DNA of 64,000 bases from Pseudomonas citrullilanati (GTDB taxonomy: Bacteria > Pseudomonadota > Gammaproteobacteria > Pseudomonadales > Pseudomonadaceae): NCBI RefSeq assembly GCF_030580855.1, contig NZ_JAUQOP010000022.1:1-64000 (forward strand), written 5' to 3'. The translations under genes and the position numbers were made by a program. Positions 8,460 through 17,402 of this stretch are shown here, one piece after another (the first letter of the stretch is position 1; each line of letters starts with the position of its first letter). The notes beneath the pieces were generated by a model that saw only the letters and a list, made by a program, of their open reading frames with translations, was not told the origin of the DNA and did not search any database.

Positions 8460-8912
8460 ATGACAACGATCGATGTCCACAAGGCACTCACCGTCGGCCA
8501 AGTGGCCGCCCGCAGCGGCGTGGCGGTCACCGCCCTGCATTTCTACGAGACCAGGGGCCTGATCAGGAGCACGCGCAACGCGGGCAACCAGCGGCGTTAC
8601 CCACGAGAAGTATTGCGTCGCGTGGCGTTGATCAAGGTCGCCCAAAGCCTGGGTATCCCCTTGGCGGAAATCGGCGAGGCGTTGAATACCCTGCCGGACG
8701 ACCGCGCGCCCACGGCGGCCGACTGGCAGCGCCTTTCGGCGCAATGGGGCCGGGAGCTGGATGAGCGCATCAACCAACTGGTGGCCCTGCGCGACCGGCT
8801 CGACGGTTGCATTGGCTGTGGGTGCCTGTCGATGGAGCATTGCCCCCTGCGCAACCAGGGCGACGTGCTGGGCAAGCGCGGGCCGGGCGCGCACCTGCTG
8901 GACGCGCCGTGA
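8460..8912 (+). CDS. soxR: Redox-sensing transcriptional activator SoxR
   Basis: A 150-residue MerR-family protein. Residues 10-80 form the winged helix ([20 protein letters not shown]), followed by the dimerisation helix, then [12 protein letters not shown] with Cys117, Cys120, Cys122 and Cys128, the [2Fe-2S] ligands specific to SoxR. Oxidation of the cluster by redox-active compounds activates target promoters. The only obvious target in the window is the divergent ABM monooxygenase. No soxS is present, as is normal for pseudomonads. Confidence 0.95.
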   Translation: MTTIDVHKALTVGQVAARSGVAVTALHFYETRGLIRSTRNAGNQRRYPREVLRRVALIKVAQSLGIPLAEIGEALNTLPDDRAPTAADWQRLSAQWGRELDERINQLVALRDRLDGCIGCGCLSMEHCPLRNQGDVLGKRGPGAHLLDAP

Positions 8913-9014
8913 GACGTTCGTCGGCGCGTGACCCGGCGCCAGTCCGCTGTCCTATAGTGGATGAGCGCCAGTCGGCGAAGGTGCTCTTCGCCCTTTACAA
9001 CAAGGAGAAACAGC

Positions 9015-9473
9015 ATGGGTGCCAAAACCATTCCTGACGGTTTCCACTGCATCACGCCCTACCTGGGCATTCAAAAAGCCGCCGAAGCCATCGAGTTCTA
9101 TAAAAAAGCCTTCAACGCCACCGAGGTCATGCGCCTGGCAATGCCCGATGGCCGCGTCGGACACGCCGAACTGCGGATCAACAATTTCCCGATCATGCTC
9201 GGCACGCCTTGCGACCAGGGCCCGCTGCAAAACCCGGACACATCGCCCTCGGTGGGCCTGCACCTGTACGTCGAAGACGTGGACAGCGCATTTGCCCAGG
9301 CCATTGACGCCGGGGGCACGGTGATCTCGCAAGTGAAGGACCAGTTCTATGGGGATCGCACCGGCAGCCTGAAAGATCCCTATGGGCACGTGTGGTTCCT
9401 GGCGACCCACAAGGAGGACCTGACCCAGGAACAGATCGAGCAGCGGGCCCGGGAGATGTTCCAGCAAGGTTGA
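9015..9473 (+). CDS. VOC-superfamily protein (PhnB/glyoxalase-like)
   Basis: The 152-residue protein has paired beta-alpha-beta-beta-beta motifs: ITPYLGIQKAAEAIEFYKKAF in the first half and LHLYVEDVDSAFAQAIDAG with DRTGSLKDPYGHVWFLATH in the second, as in the PhnB-like branch of the vicinal oxygen chelate superfamily. The start at 9015 is fixed by AAGGAGA at 9002-9008; the longer in-frame reading from 8961 lacks this. Members include glyoxalases, dioxygenases and antibiotic-binding proteins, so the reaction is not assigned. It stands alone downstream of soxR. Confidence 0.8.
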   Translation: MGAKTIPDGFHCITPYLGIQKAAEAIEFYKKAFNATEVMRLAMPDGRVGHAELRINNFPIMLGTPCDQGPLQNPDTSPSVGLHLYVEDVDSAFAQAIDAGGTVISQVKDQFYGDRTGSLKDPYGHVWFLATHKEDLTQEQIEQRAREMFQQG

Positions 9474-9489
9474 TCCGAACCGCTGGCCG

Positions 9490-9572
9490 CTGTGGGAGCG
9501 AGCCGGCTCGCGATGGCGTCGACACTTGTACCTTTCACCAGACCGTCTTCGCCAGCCGCCTCGCTCCCACAG
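9490..9572. repeat. REPIN-like inverted repeat
   Basis: CTGTGGGAGCGAG at 9490-9502 is mirrored by CTCGCTCCCACAG at 9560-9572, enclosing an internal GCCGGCTCGCGATGGCG arm. This is the fluorescens-group REP palindrome family arranged as an inverted pair in the gap after the VOC gene. Confidence 0.75.
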
Positions 9573-9756
9573 ATAAGACTGGATGCTGATTGCGAAACAT
9601 TTTCTTTCATCTTTCCCTTCGGGATTTCAGTGACTCGTTCGTCTTAATTAGATGCAGCAAGCCGCGTCGGCGAAAGCCACCGCCGGCCTTGTCCAGGGCT
9701 CATGGCATTGCGAAGCCCGTAATGCCCAGCCTTTCATCGAATCAAGACGCGCAATC

Positions 9757-10971
9757 ATGTCCAAGAAGTCCCGCTCCAAACTCTGGTTCCTGGTCCACAG
9801 CTGGCTGGCATTGCCCATCTGGTTTTTCGTCCTCATCGTGTGCGTCACCGGCACGCTCGCCGTGGTCAGCCAGGAGATCGTCTGGCTGACCAACCCGGAG
9901 ATGCGCGCCAGCCGGCCGGCGGACGATGCGCCGTTGCTCAGCTACGAGCAGGTGATCACGGCGATCAAGCAGGCCCAGCCGCTCACCCAGGTGCAGAGCA
10001 TCACCCGTCCGGACGAGTCGCATTTCGCCCTGGAAGTCGGCGTCACCTACCCTGACGGTCGTCCCGACACGGTCTACGTCAATCCCTACAGCGGGGTCAT
10101 CCAGGGCTCGGCGCCAACGTTCAACTTCCAGGCGTTCACCCGGGCCCTGCACGGCTGGTGGCTGGTGCCGTTCACCAACGGCTTCAGCTGGGGCTGGTAC
10201 CTGGTGTCGTTCCTCGGCCTGCCGTTGCTGGCCTCCCTGGTCACCGGGCTGGTGGTCTACAAGCGATTCTGGAAAGGCTTTTTTCGTCCGACCCTGCGCA
10301 TTCGCCACGGGGCGCGGATTTTCTGGGGTGATTTCCACCGCCTCAGTGGCATCTGGTCGATCTGGTTCATCGCCGTCATTTCCATCACCGGCACCTGGTT
10401 CCTGATCCAGGCCCTGCTGTTCGACAACCAGATCTCCATTTCCAGCGCACCCGTGCTGCCGGTGGTCGCCCGGGAAAGCGTGCCCTTGTCGGCCGACGGC
10501 ACGGCGCCGCCGCTGTTGAGCCTGGACCGGGCCATCGACATCGCCCGGCAGCGGATCCCCGGCCTGGAAGCGAGCGTCATCAACCTGCCCGGCAATGCCT
10601 ACAGCCACCTGGAGATCAGCGGGCGCGGCTGGTATCCGCTGATGTTCCAGACCGCCACGCTCAATCCCTACGACGGTGACGTGGCGGCCTTGCGGCTGCT
10701 GTCGGACCGCACCACGCTGGAATTCGTCACCGAATCCATGCGGCCGTTGCACACCGGGGATTTCGGCGGCCTCTGGATCAAGCTGATCTGGTTCTTCTTC
10801 GGCCTGATCCTGAGCATGATGGTCCTCAGCGGCTTGCTGATCTGGACCAAACGCACGGCCCTGGCCACCGCCAATGCCTTCAAGCGCAGCCAGAAACCCA
10901 GCCGTGGGGCCCGGGCCTCGCGGTCGTCGCAGCCGTCCGTCGGCGTTGAATCGTCGGAGGGCAGCCTGTGA
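9757..10971 (+). CDS. PepSY-domain inner-membrane protein, first gene of metal-uptake operon
   Basis: A 404-residue protein with four or so membrane helices: one near residue 20 (LPIWFFVLIVCVTGTLAV), a pair in the middle, and one near the C-terminus, enclosing a PepSY-like periplasmic region. This is the PepSY-associated TM family often linked to siderophore or metal uptake and thought to act in periplasmic metal reduction. The start at 9757 is chosen because the first helix follows soon after and the extra 35 residues of the longer reading are not hydrophobic. It overlaps the next gene by 4 bp and heads an eight-gene operon. Confidence 0.8.
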   Translation: MSKKSRSKLWFLVHSWLALPIWFFVLIVCVTGTLAVVSQEIVWLTNPEMRASRPADDAPLLSYEQVITAIKQAQPLTQVQSITRPDESHFALEVGVTYPDGRPDTVYVNPYSGVIQGSAPTFNFQAFTRALHGWWLVPFTNGFSWGWYLVSFLGLPLLASLVTGLVVYKRFWKGFFRPTLRIRHGARIFWGDFHRLSGIWSIWFIAVISITGTWFLIQALLFDNQISISSAPVLPVVARESVPLSADGTAPPLLSLDRAIDIARQRIPGLEASVINLPGNAYSHLEISGRGWYPLMFQTATLNPYDGDVAALRLLSDRTTLEFVTESMRPLHTGDFGGLWIKLIWFFFGLILSMMVLSGLLIWTKRTALATANAFKRSQKPSRGARASRSSQPSVGVESSEGSL

Positions 10972-11510
10972 ACCCATCCACCCAGCCTTCGTCACCCTCG
11001 CGCCTGGCCATGGCCTGGCGAAAATGGCGCTTTCACCTCAACGTGCTGCTGTTGCTGATCCCCCTGGGGTTCATGCCCAAGTATTTCTCCGAAGCGGCGT
11101 TGTTCCGCGGCGACGCGGGGCTTGGCGAACGGGATGTGGGCGAGATCCAAGTCGGGCCGTGGAGCCTGCGCCTGGCCGAGTTCCGCAACGAAGCGCCGCG
11201 CCAAGAGGGCCCCGCCGGCCCCATGAAACATTTCAACGCGGCCCTGTGCCAACGCTGCATCGGCCAAGTCAAGGCCACCTACCTGCGTATCGGCAAGCCC
11301 CGCAGCCTGAGGGCCGCCGGGGTGATTTTCTTCGGTTCGCCCTATCGCATGGGCGCCCTGCTGCCGGTGCCGCGCAAGACCCAGCCGGACGCCGAGCTGT
11401 GGATAACCCTCGAAGGCTGGGACGGCTCCATGCACCAGGCATCCATACCCCTGAGCCAGGCATCACCGGCCACCGTCGCCTGGCTGAATCCCCAAGGAGC
11501 CCAACGATGA
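10968..11510 (+). CDS. Uncharacterised membrane-anchored protein of the metal operon
   Basis: The 180-residue product has a single N-terminal membrane segment (FHLNVLLLLIPLGFMPKYF, residues 23-41) and a periplasmic remainder with a CQRC pair near residue 94. It overlaps the PepSY gene and the following gene by 4 bp each, so it is translationally coupled. I do not recognise a functional family; the CxxC pair and the location suggest a role in metal handling or disulfide chemistry at the periplasmic face. Confidence 0.72.
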   Translation: MNPSTQPSSPSRLAMAWRKWRFHLNVLLLLIPLGFMPKYFSEAALFRGDAGLGERDVGEIQVGPWSLRLAEFRNEAPRQEGPAGPMKHFNAALCQRCIGQVKATYLRIGKPRSLRAAGVIFFGSPYRMGALLPVPRKTQPDAELWITLEGWDGSMHQASIPLSQASPATVAWLNPQGAQR

Positions 11511-11833
11511 TCCCCCGCGCCTGTTTCAAGCGCCTGGCGCTGCTTTTATGCGTCGGCTTCAGTACCCCGGTCCTGGCCCACAACCCGATGTGCGAGTGCA
11601 AGGCCATCGATGCCGAGCAGATCCGCTGCACCGGTGGCTTTTCCGACGGTAGCGGGGCGCCCGGGGTGACCCTGGACGTCATTGGCTACGACGAAACCAT
11701 CCTGGTGCCGGGCAAGCTCGGCGCCGATTCGACGCTGACGTTCAAGAAACCGGACGCCGAATTCTACGTGCTCTTCGACGCCGGCCCCGGCCACGTGGTG
11801 GAAATCGACCAGGCAGACATCGAGGCCCCATGA
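11507..11833 (+). CDS. Small secreted protein of the metal operon
   Basis: A 108-residue protein with a Sec signal peptide ending at ...STPVLAHN, so the mature protein begins with a short segment HNPMCECKAID rich in possible metal ligands (His, Met, Cys-Glu-Cys). The rest looks like a compact beta domain (PGVTLDVIGYDETILVPGKL). ATGA overlaps on both sides tie it to its neighbours. Open reading continues far upstream in this frame, but the ATG at 11507 overlaps the preceding stop and starts a proper signal peptide. A periplasmic metal chaperone is a reasonable guess, not shown. Confidence 0.72.
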   Translation: MIPRACFKRLALLLCVGFSTPVLAHNPMCECKAIDAEQIRCTGGFSDGSGAPGVTLDVIGYDETILVPGKLGADSTLTFKKPDAEFYVLFDAGPGHVVEIDQADIEAP

Positions 11834-12405
11834 ACGCTCCCACCACCCAAGTCATCCGGCCCACCGGAGCAGGCCACGAAACCCTCTACGTGGCACTGTT
11901 GTGCCTGGTCATCGTGCTGCTTGCCGGTTCGGTCGTGAGCTGGCACCGCCAGGCCGAAGACACGCACGCCCTGGCCTCGAACCAGCTCGACGCGCGCCGC
12001 GACCTCAGTGCCGCGGAACAAGGCCTCTATGCGGACCTGCGAGTGACCCTGGATGAAATTCACCTGCTGCGCGACGAGCGACAAGCCCTGCCCAGCCCGC
12101 AGGCACTGGCAGAGGAAGGCTTTGCCCCGTTCGCCGAGGACGCCAGTTCCGTCAGCCGGGGCGGCCACGCCTGGCAGTCGCTGGAGGATCGGGCCTACTT
12201 CGGCTTGAGCGGCAATCCTTCCGTCGCCGGCTCGTTTCTGATGCGCATCGGCGAAGCATCCGACGCCCCACCGGACATCTGGCTCAACCGTGGCGATCGT
12301 CCCACGGCACCCACCATGCTGGACGACGCCACGTTGTCCGCCGCCGGCTGGCAGCAGATCGTCGCGCAATTCGACGCTGGCGTGACCCGCCAGCACCGGC
12401 ATTGA
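11830..12405 (+). CDS. DUF6162-like single-pass membrane protein of the metal operon
   Basis: The 191-residue protein has one N-terminal membrane helix (LYVALLCLVIVLLAGSVVSW) and a periplasmic domain with a coiled-coil-like start. It resembles the DUF6162 proteins that I recall being annotated beside zinc/manganese ABC transporters in pseudomonads. It overlaps the upstream gene by 4 bp and is followed 35 bp on by the solute-binding protein gene. Function unknown. Confidence 0.7.
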   Translation: MNAPTTQVIRPTGAGHETLYVALLCLVIVLLAGSVVSWHRQAEDTHALASNQLDARRDLSAAEQGLYADLRVTLDEIHLLRDERQALPSPQALAEEGFAPFAEDASSVSRGGHAWQSLEDRAYFGLSGNPSVAGSFLMRIGEASDAPPDIWLNRGDRPTAPTMLDDATLSAAGWQQIVAQFDAGVTRQHRH

Positions 12406-12440
12406 TCCACGCCCCTGATTCGAGAGAAGACCCTTCGCCC

Positions 12441-13370
12441 ATGTCTATCGCATACCCACGTCGCCCCTTGCTGCGCCTGCTGCTGATCAGCCTGCTGGCC
12501 TGCCTGTTCACCGCGCCGGCCAGCGCCGAAACCGCCAAGCGCCTGCGCATCGGCATCACCTTGCACCCCTACTACAGTTATGTGGCGAACATCGTCGGCG
12601 ACAAGGCCGAGGTGGTCCCGTTGATTCCGGCTGGCTTCAATCCCCATGCCTATGAGCCACGGGCCGAAGACATCAAGCGCATCGGCGGTCTCGACGTGAT
12701 CGTGCTCAACGGCGTGGGCCACGACGATTTCGCCGACCGCATGATCGCCGCTAGCGAAACCCCGAACGTGAAAGTGATCGAAGCCAACGAAAACGTGCCC
12801 CTGCTGGCGGCCACCGGCACCGCGGCCCGGGGCGCAGGCAAGGTGGTGAACCCGCACACCTTCCTGTCCATCAGCGCATCCATTGCCCAGGTCAACAACA
12901 TCGCCCGGGAGCTGGGCAAGCTCGACCCGGACAATGCCAAGGCCTACACCCAGAACGCACGCGCCTATGGCAAGCGCCTGCGGCAGATGCGCGCCGCCGC
13001 CCTGGCGAAACTGAGCCAGGCGCCCAATGCCGAGTTGCGGGTGGCGACGGTGCACGCCGCCTACGACTACCTGCTGCGTGAGTTCGGCCTGGAAGTGACC
13101 GCGGTGGTCGAGCCCGCCCATGGCATCGAACCGAGCCCCAGCCAACTGAAGAAGACCATCGATCAATTGCGCGAGCTGGACGTGAAGGTGATCTTCTCGG
13201 AAATGGATTTCCCGTCCACCTACGTCGACACCATCCAGCGTGAATCCGGCGTGAAACTCTACCCGCTCTCGCACATTTCCTACGGCGACTACAGCGCCGA
13301 GAAGTACGAGAAGGAAATGACCGGCAACCTCGACACGGTGGTCCGGGCCATCCAGGAGTCCGGCGCATGA
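12441..13370 (+). CDS. Metal ABC transporter substrate-binding protein (ZnuA/TroA type)
   Basis: A 309-residue cluster A-I binding protein with a signal peptide cut near APASA. Candidate metal ligands are the His in NPHAYEP, the His in NPHTF, the His in TVHAAYDYLLREFG and the acidic residue in ISYGD near the C-terminus. It lacks the long His-rich loop of classical ZnuA, so zinc versus manganese cannot be decided. ATG at 12441 is preferred to a TTG at 12402. It is coupled by a 4-bp overlap to the ATPase gene. Confidence 0.88.
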   Translation: MSIAYPRRPLLRLLLISLLACLFTAPASAETAKRLRIGITLHPYYSYVANIVGDKAEVVPLIPAGFNPHAYEPRAEDIKRIGGLDVIVLNGVGHDDFADRMIAASETPNVKVIEANENVPLLAATGTAARGAGKVVNPHTFLSISASIAQVNNIARELGKLDPDNAKAYTQNARAYGKRLRQMRAAALAKLSQAPNAELRVATVHAAYDYLLREFGLEVTAVVEPAHGIEPSPSQLKKTIDQLRELDVKVIFSEMDFPSTYVDTIQRESGVKLYPLSHISYGDYSAEKYEKEMTGNLDTVVRAIQESGA

Positions 13371-14122
13371 CCGCCCAGCAAACCCTCGTCCGGCCGCCCG
13401 CCGGGCCGTTGATTGAATTCGCCGGTATCTGCCTGGACCTCGGTCGCACCACCATCCTCGACGATGTGGCGTTTGCGGTGCAGCCCGGCAGCATCCATGC
13501 CCTGGTAGGCCCCAACGGTGGCGGCAAGAGTTCGCTGGTCAAGACGTTGCTGGGGCAGATGCCGCACCAGGGCCGCTTGAGCCTGCAATGGCCGGGCGAC
13601 CCCGGGGTGATCGGCTACGTGCCCCAGGCCTTGGAGTTCGACCGCGGCCTGCCCATGACCGTGGATGATTTCATGGCGGCGATGTGTCAGCGCCGACCGG
13701 CGTTTCTCGGCCTGAGCCGGCATTACGCCACGGCCATCGGCGCGGCCCTGGAGCGGGTCGGCATGCAGGACAAGCGCAAGCGGCGCATGGGTGCGCTGTC
13801 CGGTGGCGAGCGCCAGCGGGTGTTGCTGGCCCAGGGCTTGATCCCCCCGCCGCAGTTGCTGGTGCTGGATGAGCCGATGTCGGCGCTGGACGAAGCCGGG
13901 ATCCAGGTCTTCGAGCGGCTGCTGCGCGACTGGCGCGAAGCCGGGATCACCGTGCTCTGGATCGAGCACGACCTGGCAGCCGTCGCCCGCCTGGCCGACC
14001 GGGTCACCGGACTGAACCGCCGGGTGCTGTTCGATGGCCCACCGCAGCAGACCCTCACCCCCGAACGCTTGCTGTCGCTGTTTTCCACCCATCCACGAAC
14101 CCACGGGAGTGCTGCCCGATGA
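13367..14122 (+). CDS. Metal ABC transporter ATP-binding protein (ZnuC type)
   Basis: The 251-residue protein carries Walker A GPNGGGKSS, the signature LSGGERQRVLLAQ, Walker B LLVLDEPMSALD and the switch His in WIEHDLAAV, the set needed for ATP hydrolysis. It powers import of the metal delivered by the adjacent binding protein. Overlaps of 4 bp with genes on both sides show one transcript with coupled translation. Confidence 0.92.
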   Translation: MTAQQTLVRPPAGPLIEFAGICLDLGRTTILDDVAFAVQPGSIHALVGPNGGGKSSLVKTLLGQMPHQGRLSLQWPGDPGVIGYVPQALEFDRGLPMTVDDFMAAMCQRRPAFLGLSRHYATAIGAALERVGMQDKRKRRMGALSGGERQRVLLAQGLIPPPQLLVLDEPMSALDEAGIQVFERLLRDWREAGITVLWIEHDLAAVARLADRVTGLNRRVLFDGPPQQTLTPERLLSLFSTHPRTHGSAAR

Positions 14123-15018
14123 GCTATGAAGCCTTTCGCCTGATGGTCCAGGGCTGGGCCTCGTCCGGCTACCTGCCCGAGGCGCTGGCCTATGGGTTCG
14201 TGGTCAATGCGCTGTTGGCCGGGCTGTTGATCGGCCCGGTACTGGGCGGCCTGGGGACGTTGGTGGTGGTCAAGCGCTTCGCGTTCTTTTCCGAGGCGGT
14301 GGGTCACGCGGCGCTGACCGGTGTCGCCGTCGGCATCCTGCTCGGCGAGCCCTATACCGGGCCCTACGGCAGCCTGTTCGGCTACTGCCTGTTGTTCGGC
14401 ATCCTGCTCAATTACCTGCGCAACCGCACCGGCCTGGCACCGGACACCTTGATCGGCGTGTTCCTTTCCGTTTCCCTGGCCCTCGGCGCCAGCCTGCTGC
14501 TGATCCTGGCGGGCAAGATCAACGTGCACATCCTGGAGAACGTGCTGTTTGGCTCGGTATTGACGGTCAATGGCAACGACCTGCTGGTGCTGGCGGTGGT
14601 CGGGTCCCTGGTGATGGCCCTGGCCCTGCCGCTGTACAACCGCATCATGCTGGCCAGTTTCAACCCGCAACTGGCGGCCGTGCGGGGGGTGGCGGTCAAG
14701 ACCCTGGATTATCTGTTCGTGGTGCTGGTGACGTTGATCACCGTGGCCGCGGTGAAAGTCATCGGCGCGATCCTGGTGGGCGCCCTGCTGGTGATTCCCG
14801 CTGCGGCGGCGCGCCTGCTCAGCCAGTCATTGAAGGGGTTCTTCTGGTGCTCGGTGCTGATCGCCACCGCCAGCACCTTGTGCGGGATCCTCGCACCGAT
14901 CGTGTTCGACCTGCCGATCCCGTCCGGGGCCGCGATCATCCTGGTGGCCGGCATCGCCTTCGCCTTGAGCGCCATCGCCCGCGGCGTCGTTCCCAGCCTC
15001 AAAGGAAACCTTGGATAA
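14119..15018 (+). CDS. Metal ABC transporter permease (ZnuB type)
   Basis: A 299-residue polytopic protein with eight or so helices and the ABC-3 family features KRFAFFSEAVGHAALTGVA near residue 53 and VKVIGAILVGALLVIPAAAA near residue 211. It forms the inner-membrane channel with the ATPase just upstream. The stop codon is followed directly by the start of a second binding-protein gene. Confidence 0.92.
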   Translation: MSYEAFRLMVQGWASSGYLPEALAYGFVVNALLAGLLIGPVLGGLGTLVVVKRFAFFSEAVGHAALTGVAVGILLGEPYTGPYGSLFGYCLLFGILLNYLRNRTGLAPDTLIGVFLSVSLALGASLLLILAGKINVHILENVLFGSVLTVNGNDLLVLAVVGSLVMALALPLYNRIMLASFNPQLAAVRGVAVKTLDYLFVVLVTLITVAAVKVIGAILVGALLVIPAAAARLLSQSLKGFFWCSVLIATASTLCGILAPIVFDLPIPSGAAIILVAGIAFALSAIARGVVPSLKGNLG

Positions 15019-15019
15019 C

Positions 15020-15919
15020 ATGATGATGCTTCGACACCTGAGCCTGGCCGTGGCGCTGGGCGGCCTGATCAACGTCGGCGCGTTCGCCGCTGAAAGCAGC
15101 CGGCCGGTGCACCTGCTGGCCTCGCTGCCGGTCACCTACGGCCTGGGCGCAGCCCTGCTCAAGGGCACCGACGTCAAGCTGGAGAGAGCGGCCCCGGCCA
15201 ATCTGCCCGGGACTCGGCAAAGCGCCTACTTCAGTGGCCGGGGCGCATCGGCGCTGGGCAAGCTGGCGGTTGACGCCGACGCAGTGATCGGCCTGCGTTC
15301 GCTGTGGCCGGACGACCCGCTGTACCCGATGGCCCGGCGCAGCAACATCCGCATTGTCGAAGTCGATGCCGCGCGCCCGGTGGACGGTGCCTTGCCGGGG
15401 ATCGCCGTGCAACCGGGCATGGCCGATGGCCTGGCGAGCCAGCCGTGGATGGCCAGCCATAACCTCGGGCGCATGGCCGATGTGATCGCCGCCGACCTGG
15501 TGCGCCTGGCACCCTCGGCCAAGCCGGGCATCGACAGCAACCTCGCGGCCCTCAAGCAACGCCTGCTCAAGCTCAGCGCCGACAGCGAAAAGCGCCTGGC
15601 CAGTGCTGAAAACCTGAGCGTGGTCAGCCTGAGCGAGCATTTTGGCTACTTGATCAGTGGGCTGAACCTGGACGGGATCAGCACCGATGCCCGCCCCGAC
15701 GCCGAGTGGACCGCCGAGGCGCTCAAGCAGTTGACCGCGACCCTGAAGGACAACGACGTGGCCGTGGTGCTGCACCATCGCCAGCCGTCGGAGGCTCTGA
15801 AGGCGGCCATCAGCGAAGGCGGCAGCCGGCTACAGGTGCTGAGCACCGATGGCCCCGACCCAATCTCGGAGCTGGAAAACAATGTGGGTCTGGTCGTCAC
15901 CGCACTGACCGGAGGCTGA
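15020..15919 (+). CDS. Second, divergent ZnuA-like binding protein
   Basis: The 299-residue secreted protein has the overall layout of a cluster A-I metal-binding protein, but the first ligand motif is changed: where the upstream paralogue has NPHAYEP this one has NLPGTRQSAYFSGRG. His is kept in MASHNLGRMAD and LSEHFGYLISG, and Asp in STDGPDP. AAGGAA at 15002-15007 favours the ATG at 15020 over a TTG at 15011. It may carry another ligand or pass metal between partners. It ends the operon and is followed by two REPINs. Confidence 0.78.
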   Translation: MMMLRHLSLAVALGGLINVGAFAAESSRPVHLLASLPVTYGLGAALLKGTDVKLERAAPANLPGTRQSAYFSGRGASALGKLAVDADAVIGLRSLWPDDPLYPMARRSNIRIVEVDAARPVDGALPGIAVQPGMADGLASQPWMASHNLGRMADVIAADLVRLAPSAKPGIDSNLAALKQRLLKLSADSEKRLASAENLSVVSLSEHFGYLISGLNLDGISTDARPDAEWTAEALKQLTATLKDNDVAVVLHHRQPSEALKAAISEGGSRLQVLSTDGPDPISELENNVGLVVTALTGG

Positions 15920-15930
15920 CCGCAGTCCAT

Positions 15931-16019
15931 TGTGGGAGCGAGCTTGCTCGCGATAGCGGTGTGTCAGGCAACTGATTGCTGAAAGATCCGACGCCATCGC
16001 GAGCAAGCTCGCTCCCACA
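15931..16019. repeat. REPIN (inverted REP pair)
   Basis: TGTGGGAGCGAGCTTGCTCG begins the left arm at 15931 and its exact reverse complement ends the right arm at 16019, 24 bp per arm. The unit follows the last gene of the metal operon, where its hairpin could also act on transcript ends. Confidence 0.88.
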
Positions 16020-16066
16020 GGGTTGATCGTGGATGTTCGAAGATCCTGTATTCACCACAAATCCAT

Positions 16067-16156
16067 TGTGGGAGCGGGCTTGCTCGCGAAGAGGCCGGCA
16101 CATTCAACATCTATGTTGGCTGATACCTCGCTTTCGCGAGCAAGCCCGCTCCCACA
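16067..16156. repeat. REPIN (inverted REP pair)
   Basis: A second inverted pair, with arms TGTGGGAGCGGGCTTGCTCG at 16067 and its complement ending at 16156, 47 bp beyond the first. The sequence between the arms differs from that of the first unit, so the two are not a simple recent duplication. They separate the convergent metal and prp operons. Confidence 0.88.
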
Positions 16157-16166
16157 GGTTTTTATG

Positions 16167-17360
16167 TCAGTTCAGGGTATCTCCGGGCACCCGCACAACC
16201 CCTTCCATCAACACCCGCGCGCTGCGGCTCATGATGGCTTTTTTTACGGTCCATTCTCCATCGACCTGGCTGGCCTCGGCGCCGACGCGCAGGGTGCCGG
16301 ACGGGTGGCCGAAACGCACGGCGTTGCGTTCGGTGCCGCCGGCGGCCAGGTTGACCAGGGTGCCGGAAATGGCGGCCGCGGTACCGATGGCCACCGCCGC
16401 GGTGCCCATCATGGCGTGGTGCAGCTTGCCCATGGACAGCGCCCGTACCAGCAAATCGACGTCGCCCGCGGCCACGGCTTTGCCACTCGACGAAACGTAG
16501 CCCGCCGGCGGCGCGACGAACGCCACTTTCGGCGTGTGCTGGCGCTGGGCCGCTTCGTCCAGGTGCTTGATCAAGCCCATGCGCAAGGCGCCGTGGGCCC
16601 GAATGGTTTCGAACATCGCCAGCGCCTGTGGATCGCCATTGATCGCGCCCTGCAACTCGGTGCCGGTATAACCGACGTCCCGGGCATTGATGAAGATCGT
16701 CGGGATCCCGGCGTTGATCAAGGTCGCCTTGAGCGTACCGACACCTGGTACTTCAAGGTCATCCACCAGGTTGCCGGTGGGGAACATCGAGCCGCCACCG
16801 CCCTCTTCTTCGGCCGCCGGGTCCATGAATTCGAGTTGCACTTCCGCCGCTGGGAAGGTCACGCCGTCGAGTTCGAAGTCGCCGGTTTCCTGCACCGCGC
16901 CGTCGGTGATCGGCACATGGGCGATGATGGTCTTGCCGATGTTGGCCTGCCAGATCCGCACCACCGCCACGCCGTTCTGCGGGATACGGCTGGCGTCTAC
17001 CAAACCACTGCCGATAGCGAATGAGCCGACCGCCGCCGACAGGTTGCCGCAGTTGCCGCTCCAGTCTACGAACGGCTTGTCGATGGAAACCTGGCCGAAC
17101 AGGTAATCGACATCGTGGTCGGCGCGGGTGCTCTTGGACAGGATCACGGTCTTGCTGGTGCTGGACGTCGCGCCGCCCATGCCGTCGATCTGTTTCTCGT
17201 AGGGGTCGGGGCTGCCGATGACCCTTAATAGCAACGCATCCCGTGCGGCGCCTGGGACACGGGCCACTTCGGGCAGGTCTTGCAGGCTGAAGAACACGCC
17301 TTTGCTGGTGCCGCCACGCATGTAGGTGGCGGGAATCTTGATTTGCGGTGCGTGAGCCAT
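16167..17360 (-). CDS. prpF: 2-Methylaconitate cis-trans isomerase PrpF
   Basis: The 397-residue protein starts PATYMRGGTSKGVFF, the family's N-terminal active-site region, and carries a second conserved lysine region near LSKSTRADHDVDYLFGQV. PrpF converts the trans product of AcnD to cis-2-methylaconitate in the 2-methylcitrate cycle. An upstream in-frame start at 17384 exists, but 17360 gives the known family length (about 396). It lies 42 bp after acnD, its obligate partner. Confidence 0.92.
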   Translation of the reverse strand: MAHAPQIKIPATYMRGGTSKGVFFSLQDLPEVARVPGAARDALLLRVIGSPDPYEKQIDGMGGATSSTSKTVILSKSTRADHDVDYLFGQVSIDKPFVDWSGNCGNLSAAVGSFAIGSGLVDASRIPQNGVAVVRIWQANIGKTIIAHVPITDGAVQETGDFELDGVTFPAAEVQLEFMDPAAEEEGGGGSMFPTGNLVDDLEVPGVGTLKATLINAGIPTIFINARDVGYTGTELQGAINGDPQALAMFETIRAHGALRMGLIKHLDEAAQRQHTPKVAFVAPPAGYVSSSGKAVAAGDVDLLVRALSMGKLHHAMMGTAAVAIGTAAAISGTLVNLAAGGTERNAVRFGHPSGTLRVGAEASQVDGEWTVKKAIMSRSARVLMEGVVRVPGDTLN

Positions 17361-17402
17361 GATGTTCCTCGAGCGGACACGCAAGGTGTCCGCGGTTGTG
17401 AT

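Noticed and set aside
9573..9756. Zur or Fur box before the metal operon
   Set aside because: The AT-rich stretch near 9585-9620 has no convincing palindrome for either regulator; I could not name a site.
10874..11833. A 319-residue frame covering the small secreted protein
   Set aside because: Its first two thirds overlap two coupled genes in another frame, while ATG 11507 begins a proper signal peptide in an ATGA overlap.
15931..16156. Repeated palindromes that could be read as a short CRISPR array
   Set aside because: The units are inverted REP pairs with variable inner parts, not regular direct repeats with equal spacers, and there is no cas gene.
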